Shown: positions 34,545 through 43,837, counted from the stretch's first letter. The stretch is 64,000 nt of DNA from Paenibacillus sp. FSL R10-2734 (GCF_037963865.1 NZ_CP150170.1:4774001-4838000); one strand, 5' to 3'. Notes: generated by a model not told the origin, from the letters alone. A program made the numbers and translations.

Positions 34545-34567
34545 CAACACATAAAGGAGTGAATGCA

Positions 34568-35398
34568 ATGATTATTTCTAAAGCTCTAACCATAGCCGGC
34601 TCTGATAGCGGCGGTGGTGCTGGTATTCAGGCAGATCTAAAAACGTTTCAAGAGCTCTCTGTATATGGCATGACCGTACTTACAGCTGTGACAGCCCAGA
34701 ACACGCTAGGTGTTCAAGGCGTATATCCGTTGACACCGGAAGCTATTACTCAGCAGCTCGATTCCATTGGGCTTGATCTGATGCCGGATGCTGTGAAGAC
34801 GGGGATGCTTTTTAACAGTGAAATCATTCGTATCGTAGCAGAGAAGATTCAGCAATACGGCTGGCGTAATCATGTAGTTGATCCTGTAATGGTTGCTAAA
34901 GGCGGGTCCACCCTACTGCAACAAGAAGCTGTCCAATCCTTAATCAGTCATCTACTGCCACTAGCCTTAGTGACGACCCCCAATATTCCCGAGGCTGAAA
35001 TGATTACAAATAAGAGCATCACTACTATGGATGATCGTCAAGAAGCAGCTAAAATCATTCATGCCATGGGCTCTAAATATGTAGTGCTTAAAGGTGGGCA
35101 TGATACCTCAACTACGGCTGTTGTAGATCTCTTATATGACGGTTACGAGTTCATCTTTATGGAAAGTCGACGAGTTCAGACCAGACACACGCACGGCACA
35201 GGCTGCACCTATTCGGCGGCAGTCACTGCCGAGCTCGCCAAGGGAAACTCGGTTCCTGAGGCTATCCACACAGCTAAAGCATTTATACAAGCGGCAATTG
35301 AAGACGAGCTTGGCATAGGGGCTGGACACGGGCCTACGAATCACTTTGCTTATCAGAATAGATTGCGAGGGATGAACCATGAAGCGAATAGACAGTGA
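34568..35398 (+). CDS. thiD: HMP/HMP-phosphate kinase
   Basis: A 276-aa ribokinase-like enzyme that phosphorylates hydroxymethylpyrimidine twice. It has ALTIAGSDSGGGAGIQADLKTF, VVDPVMVAKGGS, TPNIPEAEM and the C-terminal THGTGCTYSAAVTAELA. ATG 34568 lies eight bases after GGAG; GTG 34559 is within that site. It overlaps thiE by 20 bases. Confidence 0.96.
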   Translation: MIISKALTIAGSDSGGGAGIQADLKTFQELSVYGMTVLTAVTAQNTLGVQGVYPLTPEAITQQLDSIGLDLMPDAVKTGMLFNSEIIRIVAEKIQQYGWRNHVVDPVMVAKGGSTLLQQEAVQSLISHLLPLALVTTPNIPEAEMITNKSITTMDDRQEAAKIIHAMGSKYVVLKGGHDTSTTAVVDLLYDGYEFIFMESRRVQTRHTHGTGCTYSAAVTAELAKGNSVPEAIHTAKAFIQAAIEDELGIGAGHGPTNHFAYQNRLRGMNHEANRQ

Positions 35399-36044
35399 TC
35401 AGCTGCGGGATTTATTAAAAGTCTATTTCATTATGGGTAGTGTGAATTGTCGTAGATCTCCTGCGAAGGTGTTAAAAGAAGCCGTCGCTGGCGGCATAAC
35501 GATGTTCCAATTTCGCGAAAAAGGAACGGGGGCACTAACCGCCCAAGTTAGGTTCAATCTAGGAAGACGGCTCCAAAAGATTTGTCATGCAAACGGAGTC
35601 CCTTTTATCGTTAATGACGATATTGATTTAGCCATCGCCCTTGATGCAGACGGTATTCATGTAGGACAAGATGACACCCCCGCGCTAGCGATTAGACAGC
35701 TGCTTGGGGATGATAAGATCATTGGTGTGTCCGCTCACTCGCTCGCTGAAGCTCAGCAGGCAATTGCAGATGGAGCCGATTATCTTGGCATTGGGCCAAT
35801 TTATCCTACCTCTTCAAAGGAGGATGCCCAAGCTGTTCGAGGCACATCCGTTATTGAGGAAATACGAAATAGCGGCATTACAATTCCTTTGGTCGGTATA
35901 GGAGGGATCACGGTGCACAATGCAGCCCCGGTATTAGCTGCGGGTGCGGATGGAATTTCTATTATTTCTGCCATTGCAGGGGCTGAGGATGTTACCCTCG
36001 CCGCTAGGGGATTTGTTCATGAAGTTAATGTAAGCGGGACATAA
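35379..36044 (+). CDS. thiE: Thiamine phosphate synthase
   Basis: A 221-aa TIM barrel that joins HMP-PP and thiazole phosphate. It has FQFREKGTGAL (pyrophosphate-binding), VNDDIDLAIALDADGIHVGQDD, YLGIGPIYPTSSKEDA and GIGGITVHNAAPVLAAGADGISIISAI. Final gene of the operon; its 3' end overlaps the convergent rluF by 20 bases. No thiC, thiG, thiO or thiS is in the window, so this operon is a salvage and coupling unit. Confidence 0.96.
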   Translation: MKRIDSDQLRDLLKVYFIMGSVNCRRSPAKVLKEAVAGGITMFQFREKGTGALTAQVRFNLGRRLQKICHANGVPFIVNDDIDLAIALDADGIHVGQDDTPALAIRQLLGDDKIIGVSAHSLAEAQQAIADGADYLGIGPIYPTSSKEDAQAVRGTSVIEEIRNSGITIPLVGIGGITVHNAAPVLAAGADGISIISAIAGAEDVTLAARGFVHEVNVSGT

Positions 36045-36717
36045 GCTCACTCAGCTCTTCATCGCTCAAATGCCGCCATTGTCCTCGCTCCAAGCCATCT
36101 AAAGTAATATTCATAATTCTTATGCGCTCTAGCTTTAGAACTCTATATCCTAACTCCTTGCACATTCTGCGTATTTGCAGATTAAGGCCTTGAGTTAGGA
36201 TAATTCTAAACTCACATTCCGTGATTCGATCGACCTCACAAGGTTTCGTTGTGACGCCAAGGATGTCCACCCCACTAGACATTGCTTGTAAGAATTTTGA
36301 CGTTATTGGCTTGTCTACATGAACTACATATTCTTTTTCATGCCCATTCTCGGAACGCATCATTTTGTTTACAATATCTCCATCGTTGGTTAACAAAATG
36401 AGACCTTCCGAGTTTTTATCTAATCTTCCGATCGCAAAGATTCGTGAGGGATAGCCTACAAAGTCTATAATATTCCCTGCTACCTGCGGAGCAGCTGTAC
36501 AAGTAATGTCGATCGGCTTGTTCAGAGCGAGGTATACCGGCTCTCCTTTACTGCTTGTTATTGGCTCTCCATCGATCCAAACGATGTCCTCTGGCTCTAA
36601 AAGAATATTCGCATCACAGACGATGCCATTAACAGCAATCCGGCCTGCGGCAATTAATCGTTTTGTTTCCCTTCTGGAGCAGAAGCCTGTCTCGCTTATA
36701 TATTTATCGATTCTCAC
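36025..36717 (-). CDS. rluF: 23S rRNA pseudouridine synthase, RluF type
   Basis: A 230-aa RsuA-family enzyme. An S4 RNA-binding domain (residues 1-60, MRIDKYISETGFCSRRETKRLI) precedes the catalytic domain with the Asp motif IFAIGRLDKNSEGLILLTNDG. LTQGLNLQIRRMCKELGY and HEKEYVV match RluF, which acts on 23S U2604. The start codon is GTG 36717 with AGGA seven bases upstream. Confidence 0.9.
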   Translation of the reverse strand: MRIDKYISETGFCSRRETKRLIAAGRIAVNGIVCDANILLEPEDIVWIDGEPITSSKGEPVYLALNKPIDITCTAAPQVAGNIIDFVGYPSRIFAIGRLDKNSEGLILLTNDGDIVNKMMRSENGHEKEYVVHVDKPITSKFLQAMSSGVDILGVTTKPCEVDRITECEFRIILTQGLNLQIRRMCKELGYRVLKLERIRIMNITLDGLERGQWRHLSDEELSELMSRLH

Positions 36718-36768
36718 TAATGATCCTACTTTCTCTCTAATACTGATACTTGCTTATATCCATAAAAA

Positions 36769-36802
36769 AACACCTGATTTTAACGATCAAAATCAGATGT
36801 TA
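36769..36802 (-). terminator. Terminator of the 60-aa gene
   Basis: An AACATCTGATTTT-type stem with its complement on the minus strand is followed by T7. Confidence 0.85.
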
Positions 36803-36832
36803 ACCTTCAGGAAGTACCCATTTGTAAGGGAG

Positions 36833-37015
36833 CTATTTCGTGTTTCCGCTTTTTTTCACGTTATTGCCCTTGCTTCCACTTGCATCTTTAGCGCCTGGAC
36901 CCGTGTTTGGAGCACCTTTTGCAGGTCTAACTGGCTTTGCTGTTTTGTTCCAGCGTGTCCAGCCTTTACTCCCCGTACCTCTTCCCGTGCCGCCACCTTT
37001 ACTTTTTGCACCCAT
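36833..37015 (-). CDS. Small Gly/Lys-rich basic protein
   Basis: A 60-aa, highly charged, low-complexity protein (MGAKSKGGGTGRGTGSKGWTRW at the N-terminus). It has a GGAGTGATAAG ribosome site and its own terminator 30 bases downstream, so it is a genuine gene and not a shadow. It lacks hydrophobic core residues and is probably disordered; nucleic acid binding is a guess. A GTATA-N3-TATAC palindrome lies in its promoter region. Function unknown. Confidence 0.7.
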   Translation of the reverse strand: MGAKSKGGGTGRGTGSKGWTRWNKTAKPVRPAKGAPNTGPGAKDASGSKGNNVKKSGNTK

Positions 37016-37093
37016 CTTATCACTCCGTCAGTCATTCAGAATTCGTATAGTTTATACACTCTATCTATCTTACCACACTCTCATTGTTTCTGT

Positions 37094-37486
37094 TTAAGCA
37101 TCTTTATTCATTTCATAAATACTAAAGGTATTTTCATGTATTTCAATAGCAATTATGGTACCCTCTTTCTCAAAAAACTGCACATGCCCTAACCGCTTAT
37201 CCTCCAGCTCTACCCACCCTGAATCCCATAATTTATTGAAATAGCTTTCAGGTGGATAGAGACCTTGCTCTCCCCCTATATTATCCAATTCGTACTTTAC
37301 TCCTATTTTTATATTGGGGTTACTTGAAGTTGTCGTCACTTCGATTTCTTTGGCATTCTTCGGAATAGGAATTTCAGCATTTATGGAGGACACTCCGTAC
37401 TCTTGTTCCTCTTGCGTTGATGAAGTACACCCGCTATTGAATAGTATTAGCGGTAAACATATAAAAGCTAATAAATATTTAAACAA
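37094..37486 (-). CDS. Hypothetical lipoprotein
   Basis: A 130-aa protein with a lipoprotein signal peptide and lipobox FNSGC (Cys about residue 20). The remainder is a small soluble alpha/beta domain with no recognised motif. The start codon is TTG 37486 with GGGAGGGAG upstream. Outer-face, membrane-anchored. Function unknown. Confidence 0.75.
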   Translation of the reverse strand: MFKYLLAFICLPLILFNSGCTSSTQEEQEYGVSSINAEIPIPKNAKEIEVTTTSSNPNIKIGVKYELDNIGGEQGLYPPESYFNKLWDSGWVELEDKRLGHVQFFEKEGTIIAIEIHENTFSIYEMNKDA

Positions 37487-37537
37487 ATATATCAGCTCCC
37501 TCCCTAACTAATTTTAGCAAATTATAATATAAAAATA

Positions 37538-37574
37538 AAACACCTCACCAAAGACTAAGCTTTGACGAGGTGTT
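37538..37574 (-). terminator. Terminator of asd
   Basis: AACACCTC and its complement flank an inner AAAG/CTTT pair; T4ATTTTT follows on the minus strand. Confidence 0.85.
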
Positions 37575-37606
37575 CCTTATAACCTTAGCTTGATAGCTCA
37601 GGGATA

Positions 37607-38695
37607 CTACTGCTTTGGCTGAATATAACCTTCAGCTTTCAGAAGCTCAGCGATCAACACGGCTCCGCCAGCTGCTCCGCGCAGTGTGTTATGGGACAGA
37701 CCCACGAATTTATAATCGTAGATGGCATCTTCACGAAGTCTGCCTGTAGATACGCCCATTCCGTTCTCAATATCACGATCCAGCTTGGTCTGTGGACGGT
37801 TCTCTTCTTCGAAATAAGTAATGAACTGTTTAGGTGCACTAGGCAGTTCAAGCTCTTGAGGACGTCCCTTAAAGCTATTCCAGAGATTCAGAATCTCTTC
37901 TTTGGAAGGTTTCTTCTCAAAAGAAACAAATACAGCGGCCATATGACCATCGGCTACAGGTACACGGATACACTGGGAAGTAATGGTTGGTGATTCGCTT
38001 TTCACAATCCCGTCCTCTTGTACACTACCCCAGATCCGCAAAGGCTCTTGCTCGCTTTTCTCTTCTTCGCCACCAATGTAAGGAATCACGTTATCCAGCA
38101 TTTCAGGCCAGTCAGCAAAAGTCTTGCCCGCACCGGAAATCGCTTGATAGGTTGAGACTACCACTTTAGATGGGTTAAATTCTTTAAGCGCATGAAGCGC
38201 AGGAACATAACTCTGAATGGAGCAGTTAGGTTTAACCGCTATGAAACCTGTCTCTGTTCCTAGACGTTTTCTTTGCTGCGCAATAACCTCAAGATGCTCA
38301 GGGTTAATCTCAGGAATGACCATAGGCACGTCTGGTGTCCAGCGATGCGCCGAGTTATTTGAGATTACTGGAGTGCCAGTGCGAGCATAAGCTTCCTCTA
38401 GCGCTTTAATCTCATCTTTTTTCATATCTACAGCACAGAAGATCAAATCTACGTCTGTAGCTACTTCCTCTACCTTAGATGCGTCTTGAACCATAATATT
38501 CTTCACGTTCTCAGGCATTGGAGTGGATAGCTTCCATCTGCCCTTGGCCGATTCTTCATACGTTTTCCCAGCAGATCTACCACTGGCAGCAATCGCAGTT
38601 ACTTCAAACCAAGGATGATTCTCTAAAAGGGCTATAAAACGCTGACCCACCATACCTGTGCCGCCAACTATGCCGGCTCTTAGCTTTCTTGACAT
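37607..38695 (-). CDS. asd: Aspartate-semialdehyde dehydrogenase (archaeal/fungal type)
   Basis: A 362-aa NADPH-dependent enzyme that reduces aspartyl phosphate for lysine, threonine, methionine and diaminopimelate synthesis. It has GIVGGTGMVGQRFIALL (NADP binding), the catalytic Cys in VKPNCSIQSYVPAL (about residue 150) and QAISGAGKTFADWPEMLDNVIPYIGGEEEKSEQEP. This is the TIGR00978 (archaeal/fungal, HOM2-like) form, not the common bacterial one. ATG 38695 fits the family N-terminus. A long repeat array lies upstream. Confidence 0.93.
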   Translation of the reverse strand: MSRKLRAGIVGGTGMVGQRFIALLENHPWFEVTAIAASGRSAGKTYEESAKGRWKLSTPMPENVKNIMVQDASKVEEVATDVDLIFCAVDMKKDEIKALEEAYARTGTPVISNNSAHRWTPDVPMVIPEINPEHLEVIAQQRKRLGTETGFIAVKPNCSIQSYVPALHALKEFNPSKVVVSTYQAISGAGKTFADWPEMLDNVIPYIGGEEEKSEQEPLRIWGSVQEDGIVKSESPTITSQCIRVPVADGHMAAVFVSFEKKPSKEEILNLWNSFKGRPQELELPSAPKQFITYFEEENRPQTKLDRDIENGMGVSTGRLREDAIYDYKFVGLSHNTLRGAAGGAVLIAELLKAEGYIQPKQ

Positions 38696-38707
38696 CAGAT
38701 AATTCAC

Positions 38708-39102
38708 TTCCTTTTGATTAACTGTCCTATTGAGAATAATAGGCCGATAATTAATGATATACGGGTAGAGAACATTTGGCGAGTGTTAACATCAAAATAA
38801 CATTAAAAAAATTAAATTTTAACTGCTTATATTGTGTTTCATGAATGCTCATGAACCAAATAACTGCACTCAGTACAATTATAAGTGCTTATTCTGCTTA
38901 GACAAATTAGTTAATTGCATTCTATACAACTATTTCCCGGCAAAATAATGAAAATGTACTCCACGTTAACTGATAGTTGTATGAAGTACAGTTAAATCTC
39001 TTCAACTCAGCATTTTATTGCATATAGTTGTACGAAATACATCTATTTGCGCTTTGCGATTGCAATCTGCTTCAAACCAAACAAATCATCATTCGTTGAT
39101 TT
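38708..39102. repeat. TGYA-N5-TRCA palindrome array in a large inverted repeat
   Basis: Four interrupted palindromes occur: TGCA-N5-TACA at 38865-38877 and 38916-38928, and TGTA-N5-TACA at 38978-38990 and 39029-39041. Start-to-start distances are 51, 62 and 51 bases. The first two, read on the minus strand, align with the last two (both begin A-T-A-G/A-TTGTA and continue toward GTTA). The two halves therefore make an imperfect inverted repeat with arms of about 78 bases. No ORF with a ribosome site lies in these 395 bases. The left part also carries the asd promoter. Confidence 0.8.
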
Positions 39103-39705
39103 TCATTTAAACCAGCCTTTTTCCTTAAATCGAGTAATCGCTTCAATACGATTGCCCACGTCCAGCTTATCGAGGATCACCGAGATGTAATTCCGAACTG
39201 TACCAGTGGTAATGTACAGCTCGCTTGCGATTTCTTTCGTATTTTTACCATCGGCGATCAGTCCGAGTACTTCCTTCTCCCGCTGTGTCAACGGATTCAC
39301 TTCGCCGCTGTAGGCTTCATCCATCAGCTCCGGTGCATACATGCGTCTGCCAGCCATTACATTACGAATAGAAAGTGCCAGTTCTTCACTAGGACTGTCT
39401 TTTAGCAAATAAGCATGAACACCCGCCTTAAGCGCACGTTCGAAATATCCTGCACGGGCAAAGGTTGTGAGTATCATCGTTTTACAGCCACTATTCTTCA
39501 ATGCTTCTGCAGCGTCGAGACCACTCATCGCCGGCATCTCAATATCCATAATACAAATATCCGGTTTATGCTGCTTAACCATCGCTACAGCTTCTTCACC
39601 ATTGCTTGCACGGCCCACAACCTGCATATCTTCTTCTAAATCCAGCAAAGAAGCTAGCGCCCCAAGGAGCATTCGCTGATCTTCTGCGATCACAATTTTT
39701 ATCAT
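39103..39705 (-). CDS. desR: Response regulator DesR
   Basis: A 200-aa NarL/FixJ-family regulator. The receiver shows IVIAEDQRMLLGALASLL, the phosphorylated Asp in CIMDIEMPAMSG and LLKDSPSEELA; the LuxR-type HTH is PLTQREKEVLGLIADGKNTKEIASEL. It matches B. subtilis DesR throughout, including the ending RFKEKGWFK. Phosphorylated at low temperature or in rigid membranes by DesK, it activates des. Overlaps desK by one base. Confidence 0.94.
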   Translation of the reverse strand: MIKIVIAEDQRMLLGALASLLDLEEDMQVVGRASNGEEAVAMVKQHKPDICIMDIEMPAMSGLDAAEALKNSGCKTMILTTFARAGYFERALKAGVHAYLLKDSPSEELALSIRNVMAGRRMYAPELMDEAYSGEVNPLTQREKEVLGLIADGKNTKEIASELYITTGTVRNYISVILDKLDVGNRIEAITRFKEKGWFK

Positions 39706-40841
39706 TATAGGATGACCTCCTGTTCCGGTTGCTTGAATACATTGGGTACCTTAATCACGATAGTAGTACCCCCATCTCTCACGATATCCATACAGCCATT
39801 TACAAATTCAAGACGCTCTCGCATACCTTGCAGTCCATGACCTTTGAAATTAAGATCATTACCCGGAATGCCGATTCCATCATCCTTTACTTTAATGACT
39901 AAATCCGTCCGAGAAGGCTCAATTAGTATAGAGCAAGATTTTGCCCCACTATGCTTCACAACATTTGTGACAGCTTCCTTTATACACATGCTGAGTACAT
40001 TTTCTGTAATCAATGAGGTGTTTGTTAGCTTCGGGTTCCCCTCTAGATTATAATCAATCTCCGCAGCCGTAAGGAACTGCTGGATATGAATCAATTCATC
40101 ATCTAGCCGAATGCCGCGCATTCGTGTAACCATTTCCCGAACCTCTTTCAGCGCACTTCTCGCGGTCTGTCGTACATCATTAATCTCTGCTTTTGCTTGC
40201 GTAGGATTTGAGTCAATTAGCTTTCCTGCCAAGTCACTTTTAAGACCAATTAATGAAAGCTTCTGACCTAATGTATCATGAAGGTCTCGCGAAATTCGTT
40301 GACGTTCTTCAATCTTAACGAGGTCGGATATCCGCTTATTCGCATCCTCCAATTGGTCTTGCAGCTTCTCTTGATTATTTCGGTTATAAGTACTGATTGG
40401 AAGCAGAATCACTGCAATCATACTAACAAGCACGAACGGAAGCTGACTAATAAACACGGAATTACGTGAGAGCAGCTCATAATTGATTGTAATGATCGTA
40501 GTTAACAGATGAATAGAGTACAGTGTGAAGAACCCCACTCGATTCTGTATGTTCCCAATAAAAAAGGCTAGAAAAAGTGCAAAATACATATATCCGAAAA
40601 AAAGCGTCATCGTTATAGAAACTAGAATTTGAACACTCGTCCAGAAATATACCAGCCAGCCCTTAGAAACAAAAGAAAGCACATAACAAACAAAAAATAC
40701 TGCGATCATCAAGATTCCCAAAATTACCTGATAGGTAGAGGAGGAACGGAATATAAAATAGAACGGTAGAATGTAAAAAACGACCCACACATAAGGGCTG
40801 AGACCTGTGCTTTTATGAAAAATATGATGCCACTTTTGCAT
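39705..40841 (-). CDS. desK: Membrane-fluidity sensor histidine kinase DesK
   Basis: A 378-aa kinase. Five or so TM helices in residues 12-150 sense membrane thickness and order. The phosphoacceptor His is in RISRDLHDTLGQKLSLIGLKSDL, and the ATP-binding domain shows IKEAVTNVVKHSGA and VKDDGIGIPG. ATG 40841 follows AAAGGAGAG; an in-frame 40862 start lacks a site. It sits with desR and downstream of des, as in Bacillus. Confidence 0.94.
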   Translation of the reverse strand: MQKWHHIFHKSTGLSPYVWVVFYILPFYFIFRSSSTYQVILGILMIAVFFVCYVLSFVSKGWLVYFWTSVQILVSITMTLFFGYMYFALFLAFFIGNIQNRVGFFTLYSIHLLTTIITINYELLSRNSVFISQLPFVLVSMIAVILLPISTYNRNNQEKLQDQLEDANKRISDLVKIEERQRISRDLHDTLGQKLSLIGLKSDLAGKLIDSNPTQAKAEINDVRQTARSALKEVREMVTRMRGIRLDDELIHIQQFLTAAEIDYNLEGNPKLTNTSLITENVLSMCIKEAVTNVVKHSGAKSCSILIEPSRTDLVIKVKDDGIGIPGNDLNFKGHGLQGMRERLEFVNGCMDIVRDGGTTIVIKVPNVFKQPEQEVIL

Positions 40842-40933
40842 GACCGCTCTCCTTTTTAACATACATTACTCTCCTTATTCTAGCACAAATTCAGTGAAAA
40901 TCTGTTTAACCACTACTATCAAATAGAAAAAGA

Positions 40934-40963
40934 TTAGAGCACGATTGATTTCACCGGCTCTAA
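40934..40963 (-). terminator. Terminator between des and desK
   Basis: On the minus strand TTAGAGC...GCTCTAA is followed by TCTTTTTC. It separates des from desKR, so desKR may rely on read-through or its own promoter. Confidence 0.7.
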
Positions 40964-41002
40964 CCTTCCTTTGTAATCCTATTTTGTTCGAACCAATGAT
41001 TA

Positions 41003-42067
41003 TTATTCTCCCTGGAGTCTAGTCTTATGAACTTGTAAGACTTCTCCCGCTACCTTCGGTTTGCTTAGTCTCGACTTTACCTCTTTAAAGCCGATGAAGC
41101 ACTTATTCTCCTCATCCCATAGACGGAAATGTAGAGCCTTCAGGCTTGAACTAAGCGTTATGGTCGTCGCTTTTTGCAGTGGCGGTGTAGCGTTATGAGC
41201 TTTTTCTAAATTATAGTTGGGTACCTTCGGACTTAAATGATGGACATGGTGGAAACCGATGTTCCCTGTGATCCATTGCAGCAGCTTAGGTAGCTTGTAA
41301 TACGAGCTTCCCTCTACTGCAGCCATAACATAACTCCACTCCGATTCATTCTCAAAGTAGGAATCCTCGAACTGATGCTGAACATAGAACAACCATATCC
41401 CGAGAAATCCGGATACAAAAGCTATAGGCAATTGTACCATGATAAAGGCTTGCCAGCCGATCGCCCAAATAAGCAAACCATAGAGAGCTGCGATAGATAC
41501 ATTCGTTAAATAAGTATTCATCCGCTCTTTACGTCTGGCCCCTTTTGCATTAAAGCGATATTGAATCATAAAAACAGCAATTGGACCAATACCGAACATC
41601 ACGAGCGGATTACGATAAATCCGGTAATATAGACGTTTCCAGAATGAAGCTGCTGCATATTCGTCGACAGTCATAATCCATATATCGCCAATCCCTCTTT
41701 TATCGAGGTTACTGGAGCTGGCATGATGAATGGAATGACTATGCTTCCACTGCCGATAAGGAACAAGTGTTAATACACCTGTAATGGTTCCGATAATGTC
41801 ATTCGCTCTACGGTTCTTAAAGAACGATCCATGCGTACAATCATGGAAAATAATAAAAGTTCGAATAACAAATCCTGCTGCAGGAATGGCCAACAGAAGG
41901 GTGAGCCAGTAGGAAATGGATAAAGAGAAATAAGCTCCGCCCCATAACAGCACAAGTGGTCCTAAAGTATTAATGAGCTGTCTTATGCTCGCATTGCGAT
42001 CGTTTTTCTCGTAAGGGGCTACACTCTTTTTAAGACTGGAGAGCTGTGATGTCTCTTTCGTAGTCAT
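41003..42067 (-). CDS. des: Fatty acid desaturase Des
   Basis: A 354-aa integral membrane acyl-lipid desaturase that introduces a double bond (delta-5 in B. subtilis) into phospholipid acyl chains in the cold. Three His boxes are present: HDCTHG (about residue 75), HSIHH (about 111) and HHVHH (about 275). Four TM segments lie between them. AAGGAGGAAACG precedes the ATG. Regulated by the adjacent DesK-DesR pair, probably through the palindrome at 42167-42192. Confidence 0.95.
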   Translation of the reverse strand: MTTKETSQLSSLKKSVAPYEKNDRNASIRQLINTLGPLVLLWGGAYFSLSISYWLTLLLAIPAAGFVIRTFIIFHDCTHGSFFKNRRANDIIGTITGVLTLVPYRQWKHSHSIHHASSSNLDKRGIGDIWIMTVDEYAAASFWKRLYYRIYRNPLVMFGIGPIAVFMIQYRFNAKGARRKERMNTYLTNVSIAALYGLLIWAIGWQAFIMVQLPIAFVSGFLGIWLFYVQHQFEDSYFENESEWSYVMAAVEGSSYYKLPKLLQWITGNIGFHHVHHLSPKVPNYNLEKAHNATPPLQKATTITLSSSLKALHFRLWDEENKCFIGFKEVKSRLSKPKVAGEVLQVHKTRLQGE

Positions 42068-42166
42068 CTTTATCGTTTCCTCCTTGATGTGTCTGGCTAA
42101 GGATCTTTTCTTCTACTCTTAGTATAGGTGTGAAAGTGTCATCCTATAAGTCATAAACATCAAGTA

Positions 42167-42192
42167 AAGAGTATGACAAATGTCATACTCTT
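42167..42192. promoter_or_regulatory. Candidate DesR operator upstream of des
   Basis: A perfect 26-bp palindrome, AAGAGTATGACA-AA-TGTCATACTCTT, lies 100-125 bases before des. A second pair of GTCAT half-sites lies at about 42138-42153, and the likely -10 is TATACT (minus strand, 42121-42126). Tandem GTCAT-containing sites upstream of the -35 fit the B. subtilis des promoter layout. Confidence 0.65.
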
Positions 42193-42238
42193 ACCCTTTA
42201 TCTATCCCTTTCACTATACAAACCCATGAATTTCTTCG

Positions 42239-43837
42239 TTAATTGGCTTTCCTCGCATGCTCTTCTCGGAATTCCGTAGGTGTCAGACCACTAGCTTTCT
42301 TAAAGACCTGAGTAAAATATCGTGGGTCCTGATAACCAACAAGCGGAGCGATCTGATACACCTTTACGTTACTGCTCTGCAATATATACTTCGCCTTCTC
42401 CATTCGACAATGAGTAACATACTCCAAGAAGGTATAGCCTGTTATTTGTTTAAATAAAGTACAAAAATGACTAACACTAAGATCCGCAAGCTCCGATACT
42501 TCTTCAATACTTAAGTCTTTATGGTAGTTACTCTCAATATAACGTTTCGTCTTCTCGATGGTGCTACGTGCGTCCTCACGATTCACAGGTTTAAGTCCTT
42601 GATCCAATCGCTCCCCAAACTCTTCCTTCAACGCAGACATCATTTCACTCAAGGTACCCAGATTGTGTAGCTTACTTAGCAATCCATGCAAAGACCAATC
42701 CGAATGCATATTCAAATGTTCAAAATGTCTGTACAACACGACAACCATCTCCACAAGTAGGCGTTCAGCAACCTCCTTAGGAATAACTTGTGTTTCAATA
42801 TATCGCGCCATCTCATCGAACAAAGTCGACATTCGGCTCCTATCTAAGGTACGGATGCTCTCAATCAGCAAGGTCTCTAGCTCTTTGGGATATTTCACTT
42901 CTTTATTGCCCTCGAATGTTGTTTCCTCATCCATAAACACCCCGGCAAGACCAGAATAGAAACGTTGATACAAAGCCTTAGCAGCCAAAGGATAAACCGC
43001 ACTTAATTGATCGATACCTTGTGTACAGCGGCTGATACCTACAGAGCAACTCAGCTTGGAGTATTTTTTGATCCCTGTAATCAAATGTTCGCCGAGTTCT
43101 CTTCTGCTAGCGCTTAAAGATCCTGGAAAGAGCAATACCCATTCCCCGTTATGAAAAGGGAAGACTGTAAGCACTCCATGCTCCAGTGACCACTCTTCAA
43201 CAATGTTGCGGATCGCAAATAACCACAGTCGTTTTTCTTCCACACTCCACTGCCCGGTCAGAATAGAATAATCATCCAATTGGACTACAGCCATGAAATA
43301 TCCACCTTCAAGTTCACTGTTCTCCAGCCATTTCAGGTGCTCAAGCGGCCTAGCATTTCCCAAAGTGATTTCAGCAAACATCCGTTCACGAGCGAGCATC
43401 GACAGCATCTGTACGGAATGCATCAATTGATCGTTTTCTTTCTGCTCATCCAGCCTTGTTTTCGCTCGGTTTATCATTTCAATCAGTTCGTCATGGTCGA
43501 TGGGTTTCAGTAAATAATCAAAGGCTCCTTGACGCAATGCTTCTCTTGCATATTCGAACTCACCATAGCCACTTATAAAGATAAATAAGAGCTTGGCGTT
43601 CTTTGGTAATACTTCCTTCATTAAAGTGATTCCATCAATCACAGGCATACGGATATCGCTGATAATGATATGTGGCGTAGCCTCTTCTATTAAGCGGAGG
43701 GCAAGCTCTCCATTTCTAGCCTCTCCCACAATCTCCATCTGAAGATCATCCCATGGAATAGCTACCTTTAGACTACGAAGAATGATTGGCTCATCATCTA
43801 CGAGCAAAACTTTATATTTCTGTTGTATCTCATCCAT
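42239..43837 (-). CDS. AraC-type response regulator (YesN-like)
   Basis: A 532-aa regulator. The receiver is residues 1-120 (VLLVDDEPIILRSLK, phosphorylated Asp in HIIISDIRMPVIDG, Lys in DYLLKPID), followed by a long middle region and a C-terminal AraC HTH (SIEEVSELADLSVSHFCTLFKQITGYTFLEYVTHCR and VYQIAPLVGYQDPRYFTQVFKKASGLTPTEFR). Last gene of the six-gene operon, it is the partner of the YesM-type kinase at 45234 and likely controls the sugar transporter genes. ATG 43837 follows GGAGGTGCC. Confidence 0.94.
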   Translation of the reverse strand: MDEIQQKYKVLLVDDEPIILRSLKVAIPWDDLQMEIVGEARNGELALRLIEEATPHIIISDIRMPVIDGITLMKEVLPKNAKLLFIFISGYGEFEYAREALRQGAFDYLLKPIDHDELIEMINRAKTRLDEQKENDQLMHSVQMLSMLARERMFAEITLGNARPLEHLKWLENSELEGGYFMAVVQLDDYSILTGQWSVEEKRLWLFAIRNIVEEWSLEHGVLTVFPFHNGEWVLLFPGSLSASRRELGEHLITGIKKYSKLSCSVGISRCTQGIDQLSAVYPLAAKALYQRFYSGLAGVFMDEETTFEGNKEVKYPKELETLLIESIRTLDRSRMSTLFDEMARYIETQVIPKEVAERLLVEMVVVLYRHFEHLNMHSDWSLHGLLSKLHNLGTLSEMMSALKEEFGERLDQGLKPVNREDARSTIEKTKRYIESNYHKDLSIEEVSELADLSVSHFCTLFKQITGYTFLEYVTHCRMEKAKYILQSSNVKVYQIAPLVGYQDPRYFTQVFKKASGLTPTEFREEHARKAN

